Source of the DNA: Prochlorococcus sp. W8
GTDB taxonomy: Bacteria > Cyanobacteriota > Cyanobacteriia > PCC-6307 > Cyanobiaceae
Length of the DNA stretch: 37,349 nt
Assembly: GCA_000291825.1 (NCBI GenBank)
Contig: ALPF01000044.1
Span: 1 to 37,349, forward strand
Reading direction: 5' to 3'
Part shown: positions 1 through 8,595 of the stretch, piece after piece
Layout: each line of letters starts with the position of its first letter
Position numbering within the stretch: position 1 is the stretch's first letter
Notes under the pieces: model-generated
Seen by the model: only the letters and a program-made list of their open reading frames with translations
Told to the model about the DNA's origin: nothing
Database searches by the model: none
Program-made: the position numbers and the translations under genes

Positions 1-162
1 GGTGGTCTCGAGCATTTAGATAGAGGTTATGACTGCTTTGAATCAAAATTAAATATTCTCGGAGCTAATATTACAAGAAGTTTGAATGAACAGATTTTTT
101 TTAATCAAACCATTGTCAATGAGAATTTTATTAAAAGTATAGAAAAACTTAAAGCTGCTTAG
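1..162 (+). CDS. murA: UDP-N-acetylglucosamine 1-carboxyvinyltransferase, C-terminal end (partial)
   Basis: The window opens inside this gene; only the last 53 codons and the TAG stop are present. The peptide begins GGLEHLDRGYDCFESKLNIL and continues with a GANITR-like segment, which resembles the C-terminal end of cyanobacterial MurA, where a gly-leu-his-leu-asp-arg-gly-tyr helix precedes a LGA-(x)-I-x-R strand. MurA transfers enolpyruvate to UDP-GlcNAc, the first committed cytoplasmic step of peptidoglycan synthesis. The active-site loop is outside the window, so the identification rests on this short tail and on context: murA followed by tRNA-Leu and argD is the order I recall for Prochlorococcus. 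The 70 bases to the tRNA hold no gene. Confidence 0.75.
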   Translation, partial: GGLEHLDRGYDCFESKLNILGANITRSLNEQIFFNQTIVNENFIKSIEKLKAA

Positions 163-232
163 TTTTTTTAAGATTATCGTGACCTCAGAAAATTTTTAGA
201 TTATAATTAGAAAGAAAGTACGAAATTAATTT

Positions 233-314
233 GGGAGCGTGGTGAAATTGGTAGACGCACCGCACTCAAAATGCGGCACCTTCGGGTATGTCGGTTCAAG
301 TCCGACCGCTCCCA
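233..314 (+). tRNA. tRNA-Leu (anticodon CAA)
   Basis: Acceptor stem GGGAGCG (233-239) pairs with CGCTCCC (307-313), discriminator A at 314. The anticodon stem CCGCA/TGCGG encloses loop CTCAAAA, so the anticodon is CAA (Leu, UUG codon). The extra arm and length of 82 nt fit a class II tRNA, and the T arm GGTTCAAGTCC is standard. CCA is not encoded. The argD start lies 6 nt after the tRNA. Confidence 0.95.
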
Positions 315-319
315 CTTTA

Positions 320-1498
320 ATGAATACTTACAACAGATTTAATATTACTTTTAAAAAAGGGAAAGGATGTTGGCTTTGGGATAAAAATGGTAAAAAATAT
401 TTAGATGCTGTTTCAGGAATTGCAACATGCAGTCTTGGTCATAGCGATAGAGTACTCAGGAAAAATTTATCAACACAATTAAGAAGAATACAACATATTT
501 CAAATTTATATAATATCGAGGAACAAGAGCTTTTGAGCAAATTGCTAACAAATAATAGTTGTGCAGAAAGTGTTTTCTTCTGCAATAGTGGAGCCGAAGC
601 GATTGAATCAGCTATCAAGCTAATTAAAAAACATGGAAATAATAAAGATAATTCAAAAGAATCTCTTATTCTTGCAGCAGAATCAAGTTTTCATGGAAGA
701 ACCATTGGTGCACTTAGTGCCACAGGACAGCCAAAGTACCAGAGTGGATTTGAACCTCTTCTAAGCGGCTTTAGATTTTTCAAGTACAATAAAATCGATT
801 CAATAAAAAGAATATTTAGTGAAAGCGTCCAAAATAACCAAATAATCTCTGGAATAATTATTGAACCAATCCAAGGAGAAGGTGGAGTAATACCAGGAGA
901 AAAAGACTTTTTTAGAGAATTGAGAAAATTATGTGACAAGAATGATACTTTACTTATTCTTGATGAAGTACAAAGTGGTGTAGGCAGGACTGGAAAGATG
1001 TGGGGATATGAAAACCTAGGTATAGAACCAGATGCATTCACTCTTGCTAAAGGTCTTGGAGGGGGACATGCCATAGGAGCTTTATTAGTTAACAAGAAGG
1101 CTAATATTTTTAGTCCTGGTGATCATGCAAGCACATTTGGTGGTAATCCTTTTGCATGCAGAGCAGCTATTACTGTATTAGAAGAAATTAAACGCAGGAA
1201 CTTATTGGAAAATGTAATCTCAAGAGGTAATCAAATAGAAGAGGGATTAAGTCACATGGCAAGTGATTTTCCCCATATTATTAAGGGCAGAAGGGGAATA
1301 GGTCTCTTACAAGGCATCGTACTTCAGGAAAATACAATAGATCTTAAATCATTTACTTCTAAAGCATTTGATAATGGCTTATTAGTTGTGGCAGCAGGAA
1401 GAAATGTCATTAGGATTGTCCCACCGCTAACAATTTCAAGAAGTGAGACAGAGAAACTTTTAAAAAAATTGTATTCTATTTTTAAAGATTTTTGTTGA
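320..1498 (+). CDS. argD: acetylornithine aminotransferase
   Basis: PLP-dependent class III aminotransferase of arginine synthesis. It interconverts N-acetylglutamate semialdehyde and N-acetylornithine in the cytoplasm. Starting at the ATG at 320 gives 392 aa, normal for ArgD. The frame stays open further upstream, but only by reading through the tRNA-Leu gene, so the earlier start at 239 is rejected. Visible features are the fold-type I signature SGAEAIESAIKL near residue 95, the cofactor-binding Asp in LDEVQSGVGRTG (D215) and the Schiff-base Lys in TLAKGLGGG (K244). The gene is intact. folC follows after only 7 nt, so the two are probably co-transcribed. A class III transaminase acting on succinylornithine is possible but less likely in a cyanobacterium with a single arginine pathway. 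Confidence 0.93.
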   Translation: MNTYNRFNITFKKGKGCWLWDKNGKKYLDAVSGIATCSLGHSDRVLRKNLSTQLRRIQHISNLYNIEEQELLSKLLTNNSCAESVFFCNSGAEAIESAIKLIKKHGNNKDNSKESLILAAESSFHGRTIGALSATGQPKYQSGFEPLLSGFRFFKYNKIDSIKRIFSESVQNNQIISGIIIEPIQGEGGVIPGEKDFFRELRKLCDKNDTLLILDEVQSGVGRTGKMWGYENLGIEPDAFTLAKGLGGGHAIGALLVNKKANIFSPGDHASTFGGNPFACRAAITVLEEIKRRNLLENVISRGNQIEEGLSHMASDFPHIIKGRRGIGLLQGIVLQENTIDLKSFTSKAFDNGLLVVAAGRNVIRIVPPLTISRSETEKLLKKLYSIFKDFC

Positions 1499-1505
1499 AA
1501 AACAA

Positions 1506-2723
1506 TTGCAAAAAATAAATACCACAAACTGTAATTTGTATTCTCCAGAGAATGAGAGAGCAAAAATTCAATTAGGAATATCAAGGATCAAAAATGCACT
1601 TAATAAGTTAGATGATCCATGCATTAATATTCCAGCCATTCAAGTTGTTGGAACAAATGGGAAAGGATCAATCACTGCTTTTATAGAAAATATTTTATGT
1701 GCCGCTGATATAAGTGTAGGCGTTGCTACATCACCTCATCTAATTGATATTACTGAACGGATAAGATTCAAAAAAAATAAAATAAAAAAACATGAACTGG
1801 ATCATTACCTTTCAAAAACACAAAAAATTTTAAGTGAATTTAAGCTATCACCATTCGAATCCATTATTTGTAGCAGTATTCAATATTTTCACCACAAAAA
1901 AGCAACTTTATTAATTCTTGAAGCAGGACTTGGAGGGAGATTAGATGCTACTACCGCCCACAAAGATAGGTCAATAATTGCGATTAGCAAAATTGATATA
2001 GATCACTCTGAATATTTGGGTGATTCAATAAAAGAAATTGCAAAAGAGAAAGCAGCCGTAATTGAGAAGAATTCAGAAGTTATAAGTTGTGAACAAAGCC
2101 CGGAGGCTAAAAATATCATCAATCAAAGAGTTGAAGAAGTTGGTGCAAAAATGCATTGGGTAAACCCTCTTTCTAAAAAATGGGAACTAGGACTTAAAGG
2201 TGATTTTCAGAGAGAGAATGCTTCTGTAGCTTTAGGAGTTATTGAAATTCTTTGCCAAAAGGGATGGAATATTAACAGACAATTAATTAAAAAAAGTCTT
2301 GCGGAAACGAAATGGCCTGGCAGACTGGAAATCATTTCATGGAAAAATAAAAAGATTCTGCTTGATTCAGCTCATAACCCATTGGGAGCAAAAGTTTTAG
2401 CTAAGGAAAGAAATAGTTGGATTAATCAAGAAAAGGGTATTTATTGGATCATTGGGGTTCAAAAACAAAAAGATATCAAAGGTATTATTAATAATCTCAG
2501 GAAGCCAAAAGATAATTTTTTATTAGTTCCCGTCCCTAATCAAATGAGTTGGACTCTTGGTGAAATTACAGAGTTATCAGACTTTGATTCTAAATGTATT
2601 ACTGAATTTAAAAATCTCAATAGTGCTTTGAATTTCTTAATCAGTGGAAAATGGCCAGAGTGTCATCCTGTATTAACTGGTTCAATATTTTTGGTATCTG
2701 AATTTTTAAAAATAACTAGTTAA
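1506..2723 (+). CDS. folC: bifunctional folylpolyglutamate synthase / dihydrofolate synthase
   Basis: Mur-ligase-family enzyme that adds glutamate to dihydropteroate and to tetrahydrofolates (folate synthesis, cytoplasm). The 405 aa protein has the P-loop GTNGKGS (residues 49-55), the folylpolyglutamate synthase signature with AGLGGRLDATT, the Mur-type DHSEYLGDSIKEIAKEKA segment (Mg/ATP site) and the C-terminal domain motif DSAHNPLGA. The start is a TTG at 1506. No ATG or GTG lies between the argD stop and the P-loop region in this frame, so TTG is the best choice. Its TAA stop abuts the convergent stop codon of the next gene with no spacer. Confidence 0.92.
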   Translation: MQKINTTNCNLYSPENERAKIQLGISRIKNALNKLDDPCINIPAIQVVGTNGKGSITAFIENILCAADISVGVATSPHLIDITERIRFKKNKIKKHELDHYLSKTQKILSEFKLSPFESIICSSIQYFHHKKATLLILEAGLGGRLDATTAHKDRSIIAISKIDIDHSEYLGDSIKEIAKEKAAVIEKNSEVISCEQSPEAKNIINQRVEEVGAKMHWVNPLSKKWELGLKGDFQRENASVALGVIEILCQKGWNINRQLIKKSLAETKWPGRLEIISWKNKKILLDSAHNPLGAKVLAKERNSWINQEKGIYWIIGVQKQKDIKGIINNLRKPKDNFLLVPVPNQMSWTLGEITELSDFDSKCITEFKNLNSALNFLISGKWPECHPVLTGSIFLVSEFLKITS

Positions 2724-4073
2724 TTACTTATAAAAATTTCTTTTTTCCCATCCCTCTAGCTTTCCTGGATTAAGTAGCCCTTTTGGATCATATTTAATCT
2801 TAGCCTTAACTTGATCAGCATCGATAACACCTAATCCTCCTCCTTCAACAGTTATTGTATGTGGATTAAAAATTATTGCTCCAAGTGATTTACAATCATC
2901 CATAATTTGGTTTAATTCACTTTCTGCACTCCATTTCAAAACTGGAAGTGCTGCGAGCCTGGGGACTCCTTGTTGAGATACTGCCTCTAAATGCCATAAT
3001 AAATTTCTGCCATATTTCTTCCTCATAGTTTTAATTAGTTTTAATTCATCCCCTAGAGGTAAAAGCATTTGTAAATAAGTCCATTTTTTATCCTTAGCCC
3101 TCATTTGAAGAGTAGTATGATTCCAAACTACATCAGAGATTCCATACTCAAGATCAATATCTCTTCCTAAATTTTGCAATTCCAAATCATATTTTTTACA
3201 TATAAGATCTATTGTTTGGATGCCGCCTAAAGTTACTTGTAATACAACTTTATGACTTTTATTTTTCCCCTTAAACCATTTAGGCATATATTCAACTATC
3301 TCTTTTTCAAGGATTGCTCCAAGTTTTAGATTTATTGCGGCAGCACTAAATAATTTTAAAATCTCGACAGATTTATTTAAATCATCACAATTTATAACTA
3401 CAGAATACCAATCACGTTTTACATCAGTGGGTAGTAATAAAGATGTAATTATGCCATTTGTTCCATAAGCATGGTTTAGAGGTTCAGATTCCTCCGCATT
3501 AAACTTTAATAATTGAGGATTTGAATCTATATTTATTGCCTCCACTCCAATTAAGTTACCTGTATCCCTTAAGAAACCCCATCTAATTGAACCTATCCCA
3601 CCTGATCCTCCAGATATAAATCCTCCTATTGTGGCGGTTCTCCATGTACTTGGTAATAATCTTAGCTCTCTTCCATTTTTCGCAAGTTCTTTATTTAAAT
3701 CACTCATAAGACATCCAGATTGTACTTTTACAAAACCGGTATCAGGATAAAATTCTTCAACCTTATTAAAGTAATTCATATGCATTACAACTCCTTTTAA
3801 AAGAGGTACACATTGCCCGTAATTGCCTGTCCCACCTCCTCTAATTGTAATAGGAATAGATAATTCCCAGCATTTTCTAGCTACCTCACAAGTTGATTCT
3901 ATATTTTTAGGTCTTACAACAACATCCGCTATACATCCTTTTAATTCCTCTTTTAATATCGGCGAGTAATCATAAAAATCTCTTGAAAGCCTTTTTAAGT
4001 CTGAATTATTATTTATAACTTCTAAGTTATTAATAGTTTTCAAATAAGTCTTTAACTCATCAATATGAGACAT
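2724..4073 (-). CDS. FAD-binding oxidoreductase (PCMH-type, GlcD-like)
   Basis: A 449 aa protein with an N-terminal PCMH-type FAD domain. The diphosphate-binding strand appears as IRGGGTGNYGQ near residue 78, followed by an LPSTWRTATIGGFISGGSGG segment and the linker SIRWGFLRDTGNLIGVEAI typical of FAD/FMN-dependent dehydrogenases such as GlcD and D-lactate dehydrogenase. The C-terminal part is less conserved but ends with the LLNPGKLEGW motif common to this family (D/N-P-x-x-x-LNPGK). The substrate cannot be told; 2-hydroxy acids are typical. It is on the minus strand 31 nt downstream of an amidohydrolase gene and probably shares its transcript, which hints at a joint catabolic or salvage step (inference). 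ATG start. Confidence 0.85.
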   Translation of the reverse strand: MSHIDELKTYLKTINNLEVINNNSDLKRLSRDFYDYSPILKEELKGCIADVVVRPKNIESTCEVARKCWELSIPITIRGGGTGNYGQCVPLLKGVVMHMNYFNKVEEFYPDTGFVKVQSGCLMSDLNKELAKNGRELRLLPSTWRTATIGGFISGGSGGIGSIRWGFLRDTGNLIGVEAINIDSNPQLLKFNAEESEPLNHAYGTNGIITSLLLPTDVKRDWYSVVINCDDLNKSVEILKLFSAAAINLKLGAILEKEIVEYMPKWFKGKNKSHKVVLQVTLGGIQTIDLICKKYDLELQNLGRDIDLEYGISDVVWNHTTLQMRAKDKKWTYLQMLLPLGDELKLIKTMRKKYGRNLLWHLEAVSQQGVPRLAALPVLKWSAESELNQIMDDCKSLGAIIFNPHTITVEGGGLGVIDADQVKAKIKYDPKGLLNPGKLEGWEKRNFYK

Positions 4074-4104
4074 TTAATTTTTTCCTTGCTTTTTATAAGA
4101 TAAA

Positions 4105-5346
4105 TCATTTTTGATACCAATTGCCTTTAATAAGTACCTTCCTTTTTATAGAGCTTGAAAAAACATCACCCCAATTATTGCCCTCAACTAAAACAAAATC
4201 GGCTGGGCATCCTACAGAAAGGATTCCATCCCAAGTTAAACCCAATAATCTACTAGGAGCATTTAAGAATGCGGAGAGAGTTAGTCTATCCCAAGGATTT
4301 AACTGCAACATTGGCATAGCATGAGACATTAAATAAAAAGGATCAAAATTTCCGAATGGATACCATGGATCCTGAACATTATCACTCCCAATAGAAACAT
4401 CTACAAATGATTGTTGAAGTTGTTTAACTGGTGCAACTGGTCTTTGCAGTGAATTATTATTCTGATCACGATTTAAAAGCCAAAAATTTGTAAGTGGTAA
4501 GGCAATAACCTTTATATTTCTCTCAGCAATTCTTTTCCCAATTTTATGAATCTCTCTATTTTTAAGTAATAAAATACTGCTTGAATGACTACATGTTATG
4601 GGTATATTACAATTTAATTTATCAATTGTTTTTAATAATAACTTTATACCTCTTCCTGGCTGAAAAGAAGACTCATCTACATGCAAATCTACTCCTAAAT
4701 TAAATTTCATCGCCAATTTTAAGAGATCTGAAAGCGATGAATGAATATGCTTATTAAAGGGTGGAACTAATACTCCCCCTAATAGTCCATTATTTTGGGT
4801 TAATTTTTTTGCTAATATTTCACCATTTAAAGTACTCCAAAATTCCAAAGGAGCTAGAGCTACAAATTGTAACTCTAATAAATTTGAATATTCTTTTCTC
4901 AAATTAAAAATCTCATTCCATATCTCTTCATCTTGTGAAAGATATGTATCAATATGAGTCCTTATCGCTCTATATCCATTACTTATTGCATAATTCATAG
5001 ACTTTTTAGCTCTTTTAATAACTTTTTTTGGTGTTCTAGTGATATGTTCCTCAAGATTTACAGAGAGAGCATTTGCGTAATCAGACCTTAAATTTGGAAA
5101 ATTATTCCAAGAGAACGCTTTATCAAAATGAGCATGAGCTTCGGCAAATCTAGGAAATAGGATTCTTTTAACTTTATCCAATTCATCAATATCTATTGAT
5201 TTTATCTTTGTAACAAACCCTCCATTCCATGATATTTCTAGTGGCGTAAATCCATCCGAGTTAACATATAATTCTCTACTTTCATTTATATTGCAAATAC
5301 ACTTTGGAACTAATACTTTTATTTGTGCAAAATCATTCAAAACCAC
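4105..5346 (-). CDS. amidohydrolase, cytosine-deaminase-like
   Basis: A 413 aa metal-dependent hydrolase of the amidohydrolase superfamily. Visible metal and catalytic motifs are FAEAHAHFDKAFSW (HxH of strand 1), GVDLHVDESS (the His/Glu pair of the deaminase branch), ITCSHSSS (third His) and VSIGSDNVQDPWYPFGN (the catalytic Asp followed by the D-P-W/F-Y-P-x-G segment characteristic of CodA). The C-terminal region GLTWDGILSVGCPADFVLVEG matches the small beta domain. By motif it belongs near cytosine deaminase or N-isopropylammelide amidohydrolase, but the substrate-pocket residues cannot be judged by eye, so cytosine is not proven. Start is GTG at 5346. First gene of a probable two-gene minus-strand transcript with the FAD oxidoreductase. 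Confidence 0.82.
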   Translation of the reverse strand: MVLNDFAQIKVLVPKCICNINESRELYVNSDGFTPLEISWNGGFVTKIKSIDIDELDKVKRILFPRFAEAHAHFDKAFSWNNFPNLRSDYANALSVNLEEHITRTPKKVIKRAKKSMNYAISNGYRAIRTHIDTYLSQDEEIWNEIFNLRKEYSNLLELQFVALAPLEFWSTLNGEILAKKLTQNNGLLGGVLVPPFNKHIHSSLSDLLKLAMKFNLGVDLHVDESSFQPGRGIKLLLKTIDKLNCNIPITCSHSSSILLLKNREIHKIGKRIAERNIKVIALPLTNFWLLNRDQNNNSLQRPVAPVKQLQQSFVDVSIGSDNVQDPWYPFGNFDPFYLMSHAMPMLQLNPWDRLTLSAFLNAPSRLLGLTWDGILSVGCPADFVLVEGNNWGDVFSSSIKRKVLIKGNWYQK

Positions 5347-5465
5347 ATTTAAGTATTTACTATCAACATTAAATTATAAATTGTTAAGGAAAATAACTCA
5401 AATTCATCTCAAAACAAAAAAAAGTTTTCATTTTATGCACATGAGTTGTTAGATTCAATATATGA

Positions 5466-5539
5466 GGCGGGCGTCGCCAAGTGGTTAAGGCAGCGGCTTG
5501 TGGCGCCGCTATTCGGGGGTTCGAATCCCCTCGCTCGCC
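5466..5539 (+). tRNA. tRNA-His (anticodon GTG)
   Basis: Acceptor stem GCGGGCG (5467-5473) pairs with CGCTCGC (5532-5538). An extra G at 5466 sits opposite C73 at 5539, the G-1:C73 pair specific to tRNA-His. The anticodon stem AGCGGC/GCCGCT holds loop TTGTGGC with anticodon GTG. The T arm is GGGGGTTCGAATCCCC. No encoded CCA. Confidence 0.95.
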
Positions 5540-5620
5540 CTCAAAATATTTATGGCGCTAAAATTATTTAATGTGTATTTTTGGGTTATGTAATATCTAA
5601 AAGTTTTTTATTTAAATAAA

Positions 5621-7108
5621 GTGCTAAAAACTAAATACAAGGAAAAATATAAAGGCCTCAGAGCTAGAACAGATTCAGGTAGTTACTGGATTACAACTTT
5701 TGGCTGTCAAATGAATAAAGCCGATTCTGAGAGAATGGCAGGAATCCTTGAAAATTTGGGATATACAAAAGCTGAAGATGAATTTAATGCAGATTTAGTT
5801 TTATATAACACATGCACCATAAGAGATAATGCCGAACAAAAAGTATATAGCTATCTAGGCAAGCAGGCAAAAAGAAAACACAAACTTCCAGAACTTAAAT
5901 TAATTATTGCCGGTTGCTTAGCTCAACAAGAAGGTGAATCTCTTCTAAGAAAAGTCCCAGAATTAGATTTAGTAATGGGACCGCAGCACGTTAACAATCT
6001 TGGGAATTTATTAGAAAGAGTTGACCTAGGGAACCAAGTTGTGGCTACTGAAGAAATATTCATTTCTGAAGATATCACAAATGCTAGAAGAGAAAGCTCC
6101 ATTTGTGGATGGGTAAATATTATTTATGGTTGTAATGAGAGATGCTCTTATTGTGTCGTGCCATCAGTCAGAGGTAGAGAACAGTCCAGATTACCGGGTG
6201 CAATAAAAAATGAAATTATCTCCCTTGCAAAAAATAATTTCAAAGAGATTACTCTTTTAGGTCAAAATATTGATGCTTATGGGAGAGATCTTCCAGCGAA
6301 AACAATGTCAGGAAGAGAACTCACTACTCTTACTGATTTACTCTACTACATTCATGATATTGAAGGAATAAAAAGGTATAGATTTGCAACCAGTCATCCT
6401 AGATACTTCTCAAAAAGGCTAATTCAAGCTTGTTATGAATTAGATAAAGTTTGTGAACATTTCCATATCCCATTTCAAAGTGGAAATAATGAAATCCTTA
6501 GATTGATGTCAAGAGGTTACACAATAGAGAAATATAAAGAAATCATTGAAAATATAAGAATTCTCATGCCTAATGCATCTATAACTGCTGATGCTATTGT
6601 GGCTTTCCCAGGGGAGACGTCAAAACAATTTAAAGATACATTATCACTAATAAGCGAGATCGGATTTGATTTAGTTAATACTGCAGCCTATTCACCAAGA
6701 CCAAATACCCCTGCATCAAAATGGGAAAATCAAATTCCTGAGGAGGTAAAAAAAGAAAGACTTAATGAGCTAAATGAAATAGTAGAAAAAACTTCAAGAG
6801 AACGGAACAAACGCTACCTTAATACAAAAGAGAAAATATTAATAGAAGGATTTAATCCAAAAAATTCTTCTCAATTGATGGGCAGAACTCGAACTAATAG
6901 ATTAACTTTTGTTGAGATTCCAGATGAAAACCAGCAAATAGATTTAATTGGTAACGAATTATCTCAGCTAATAGGAGGATCACCTTCTCGCCGATTAAAT
7001 TTTGTTGAGATTCCTTATTCTCAGCAAATCAACTTAATTGGTACTGAATTAAATGTGAGAATAAATCAGGTAAGATCTTTTTCCTTATCAGGAGAAATTT
7101 GTAGTTAA
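5621..7108 (+). CDS. miaB: tRNA-2-methylthio-N6-dimethylallyladenosine synthase with duplicated TRAM segment
   Basis: Radical SAM methylthiotransferase that converts i6A37 to ms2i6A37 in tRNAs reading UNN codons. N-terminal MTTase domain with three cluster cysteines (C29 in [14 protein letters not shown]65 in NTCTIRD, C99 in AGCLAQQ), then the radical SAM motif C171xxxC175xxC178 in [13 protein letters not shown], then a C-terminal TRAM domain. GTG start at 5621. At 495 aa it is about 30 residues longer than usual, explained by a tandem duplication: residues 417-447 ([14 protein letters not shown]...) repeat as 448-477 ([14 protein letters not shown]...), in frame. The tail [13 protein letters not shown] is normal, so the enzyme may still work. 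It sits 15 nt before the damaged ddl gene. Confidence 0.93.
   Translation: MLKTKYKEKYKGLRARTDSGSYWITTFGCQMNKADSERMAGILENLGYTKAEDEFNADLVLYNTCTIRDNAEQKVYSYLGKQAKRKHKLPELKLIIAGCLAQQEGESLLRKVPELDLVMGPQHVNNLGNLLERVDLGNQVVATEEIFISEDITNARRESSICGWVNIIYGCNERCSYCVVPSVRGREQSRLPGAIKNEIISLAKNNFKEITLLGQNIDAYGRDLPAKTMSGRELTTLTDLLYYIHDIEGIKRYRFATSHPRYFSKRLIQACYELDKVCEHFHIPFQSGNNEILRLMSRGYTIEKYKEIIENIRILMPNASITADAIVAFPGETSKQFKDTLSLISEIGFDLVNTAAYSPRPNTPASKWENQIPEEVKKERLNELNEIVEKTSRERNKRYLNTKEKILIEGFNPKNSSQLMGRTRTNRLTFVEIPDENQQIDLIGNELSQLIGGSPSRRLNFVEIPYSQQINLIGTELNVRINQVRSFSLSGEICS
6869..7051 (+). repeat. in-frame tandem duplication inside miaB
   Basis: Unit 1 is 6869-6961 (93 nt) and unit 2 is 6962-7051 (90 nt). 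They align with one codon missing in unit 2. The conserved core TTTTGTTGAGATTCC is identical and is followed by CAGCAAAT and TTAATTGGT in both. The copies differ mainly at the RTRTN / GSPSR stretch, where unit 2 has lost the basic TRAM loop. Confidence 0.85.
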
Positions 7109-7123
7109 TAATATGAAAATTTA

Positions 7124-8184
7124 ATGGGTTCTATAAGTAAAAAATGTGTAGGCCTTATCTTTGGTGGAAAATCAAATGAACACTTTGTTTCTATTACTTC
7201 AGCTCAAGCAATTTTTAGAGCCTTAAACTCAAAACAAAATAAAAAATTTTTAATTTAAAAACTTTTTATATAAGTAGGGAGGGCAAATGGTTTTCACATG
7301 AGAGATCAATTTTAATTCTTAAAGAAAAATTGAATATTAAAGAATTTGAACTTGAAAAAAAATGCAAGCCATTACATTTAATTGAGATTTCAAACATAAA
7401 AGAAATTGATGTATGGTTCCCTATTCTTCATGGTTTTAATGGAGAGGACGGAACTATTCAAGGATTACTAAAAATTCACTCAAAAACCATTTATATCATC
7501 AGGGATTCTTGGTTCTGCTATGTGTATGGATAAAATAACTTCAAAATTATTATTTGCAAATTTAAAATTCCTCAAGTTAATTATTTGCCCTTACAAAATT
7601 ATGACCCAAACAAAACCAATGAATTACAAAATATAATTAAGAAAGTAAATGCTAAATTAAATTTTCCATTATTTATTAAACCCTCTAACTCTGGTTCATC
7701 ATTAGGAATTTCAAAAATCAATAATATAAATGAACTTCCCATAGCATTAAAAAAAGCTTGGAAAATTGACAAAAGAATAATCATTGAAGAAGGCTTAAAT
7801 GTCAGGGAATTGGAGTGCGGTATTATTGGTAAAAATGATTTACATCCTTCTGAAGTTGGAGAAATAGAGTGCAAATCTGAATGGTACGACTATGAGTCAA
7901 AGTATGAACTTGAAAATAAATTAACTATTCCAGCATTAATTGATAAAAACATTAGAGATCAGATTCAAACATTTTCAATTGAAGCTTGTAAAGCTTTGAA
8001 TGTTGAAGTTTTTGCAAGAGTAGACTTTTTCTTAGAAAAAGGAACTAATAAAATTTATCTTAATGAAATTAATACTATTCCTGGATTTACTGACAAAAGT
8101 ATGTTCCCGTTACTTTGGAAACCATTAGGTTTAGACATTGATCAACTTGTAGCTAAACTTATAAATATTGTTATTGAATCCTAA
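7124..8184 (+). pseudogene. ddl: D-alanine-D-alanine ligase, disrupted by three frameshifts
   Basis: All parts of a full-length Ddl (ATP-grasp ligase making D-Ala-D-Ala for peptidoglycan) are present in order, but in alternating frames. Frame A from ATG 7124 gives VGLIFGGKSNEHFVSITSA and runs into TAA near 7256. Frame B (from about 7243) gives [18 protein letters not shown] and [16 protein letters not shown], ending in TAA at 7531. Frame C (about 7478-7567) gives [20 protein letters not shown]. Frame B resumes at about 7561 with KIPQVNYLPLQNYDPNK and stays open to 8184, holding FPLFIKPSNSGSSLGIS, ARVDFFLE and NEINTIPGFTDKS. Shifts lie at about 7240-7251 (A6T5 run), 7466-7484 and 7562-7568 (A4 run). 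The conserved Glu of the EHEVS motif is Phe (TTT at 7184). The C-terminal half is well preserved, so the damage is either recent or a sequence error. Confidence 0.88.
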
Positions 8185-8595
8185 ATGATACATGGACTTC
8201 TTTGGTTGCCATTACTCTTTATATTCTTTCTATTAACTGCTTTAGGTTGGTTAGAAAGAAGAAGACAAAATCTATTTGTTAATTGGGCAAGAGGTTCAGA
8301 ACTTTGTAAGTTAGATAGTTCAGGAGCAGCATCTTTGAAAGATGGCAAATTAACCTGGAGTGCATTTGAAGCTGGAAATTTTAAAGATCAAGGTTGTTTT
8401 GTAATTAAAAAACTTGAATTAGTAGAGTTAATGGCTCTCACCTCCGGCGAGGCACCATTAACAAATGAATCTCAGGGTAAATGCAGACTTAGACTTGTAG
8501 GTAGTGGAAAAGAAATGGACGTTCCTTTTTCAGATGCAGATAAAGCTAGAGAATGGATGGATCAATTAATGGAAAAAGCTCGTTGTGATTTGTGA
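8185..8595 (+). CDS. conserved cyanobacterial membrane-anchored protein, function unknown
   Basis: 136 aa. One N-terminal membrane helix (about residues 3-22, LLWLPLLFIFFLLTALGW), then a positively charged stretch ERRRQN, then a soluble cytoplasmic-type domain without recognised catalytic motifs, ending DADKAREWMDQLMEKARCDL. The ATG directly follows the ddl stop codon and the 3' end overlaps ftsQ by 4 nt (GTGA), so it is translationally coupled to the ftsQ-ftsZ block. That placement suggests a role at the envelope or division site, but this is inference from context only. I do not recognise a named family. Confidence 0.8.
   Translation: MIHGLLWLPLLFIFFLLTALGWLERRRQNLFVNWARGSELCKLDSSGAASLKDGKLTWSAFEAGNFKDQGCFVIKKLELVELMALTSGEAPLTNESQGKCRLRLVGSGKEMDVPFSDADKAREWMDQLMEKARCDL

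Noticed and set aside
239-319. Longer ArgD with 27 extra N-terminal residues (GTG at 239)
   Set aside because: Those codons lie entirely within tRNA-Leu; the ATG at 320 gives a normal ArgD length.
7330-7533. Separate 67-aa gene
   Set aside because: It encodes the middle of Ddl ([13 protein letters not shown]) and is a fragment of the disrupted ddl, not an independent gene.
7585-8184. Independent short ATP-grasp protein
   Set aside because: It is the C-terminal part of the same ddl; it lacks the N-terminal substrate domain and its start is not a recognised one for a free-standing family.
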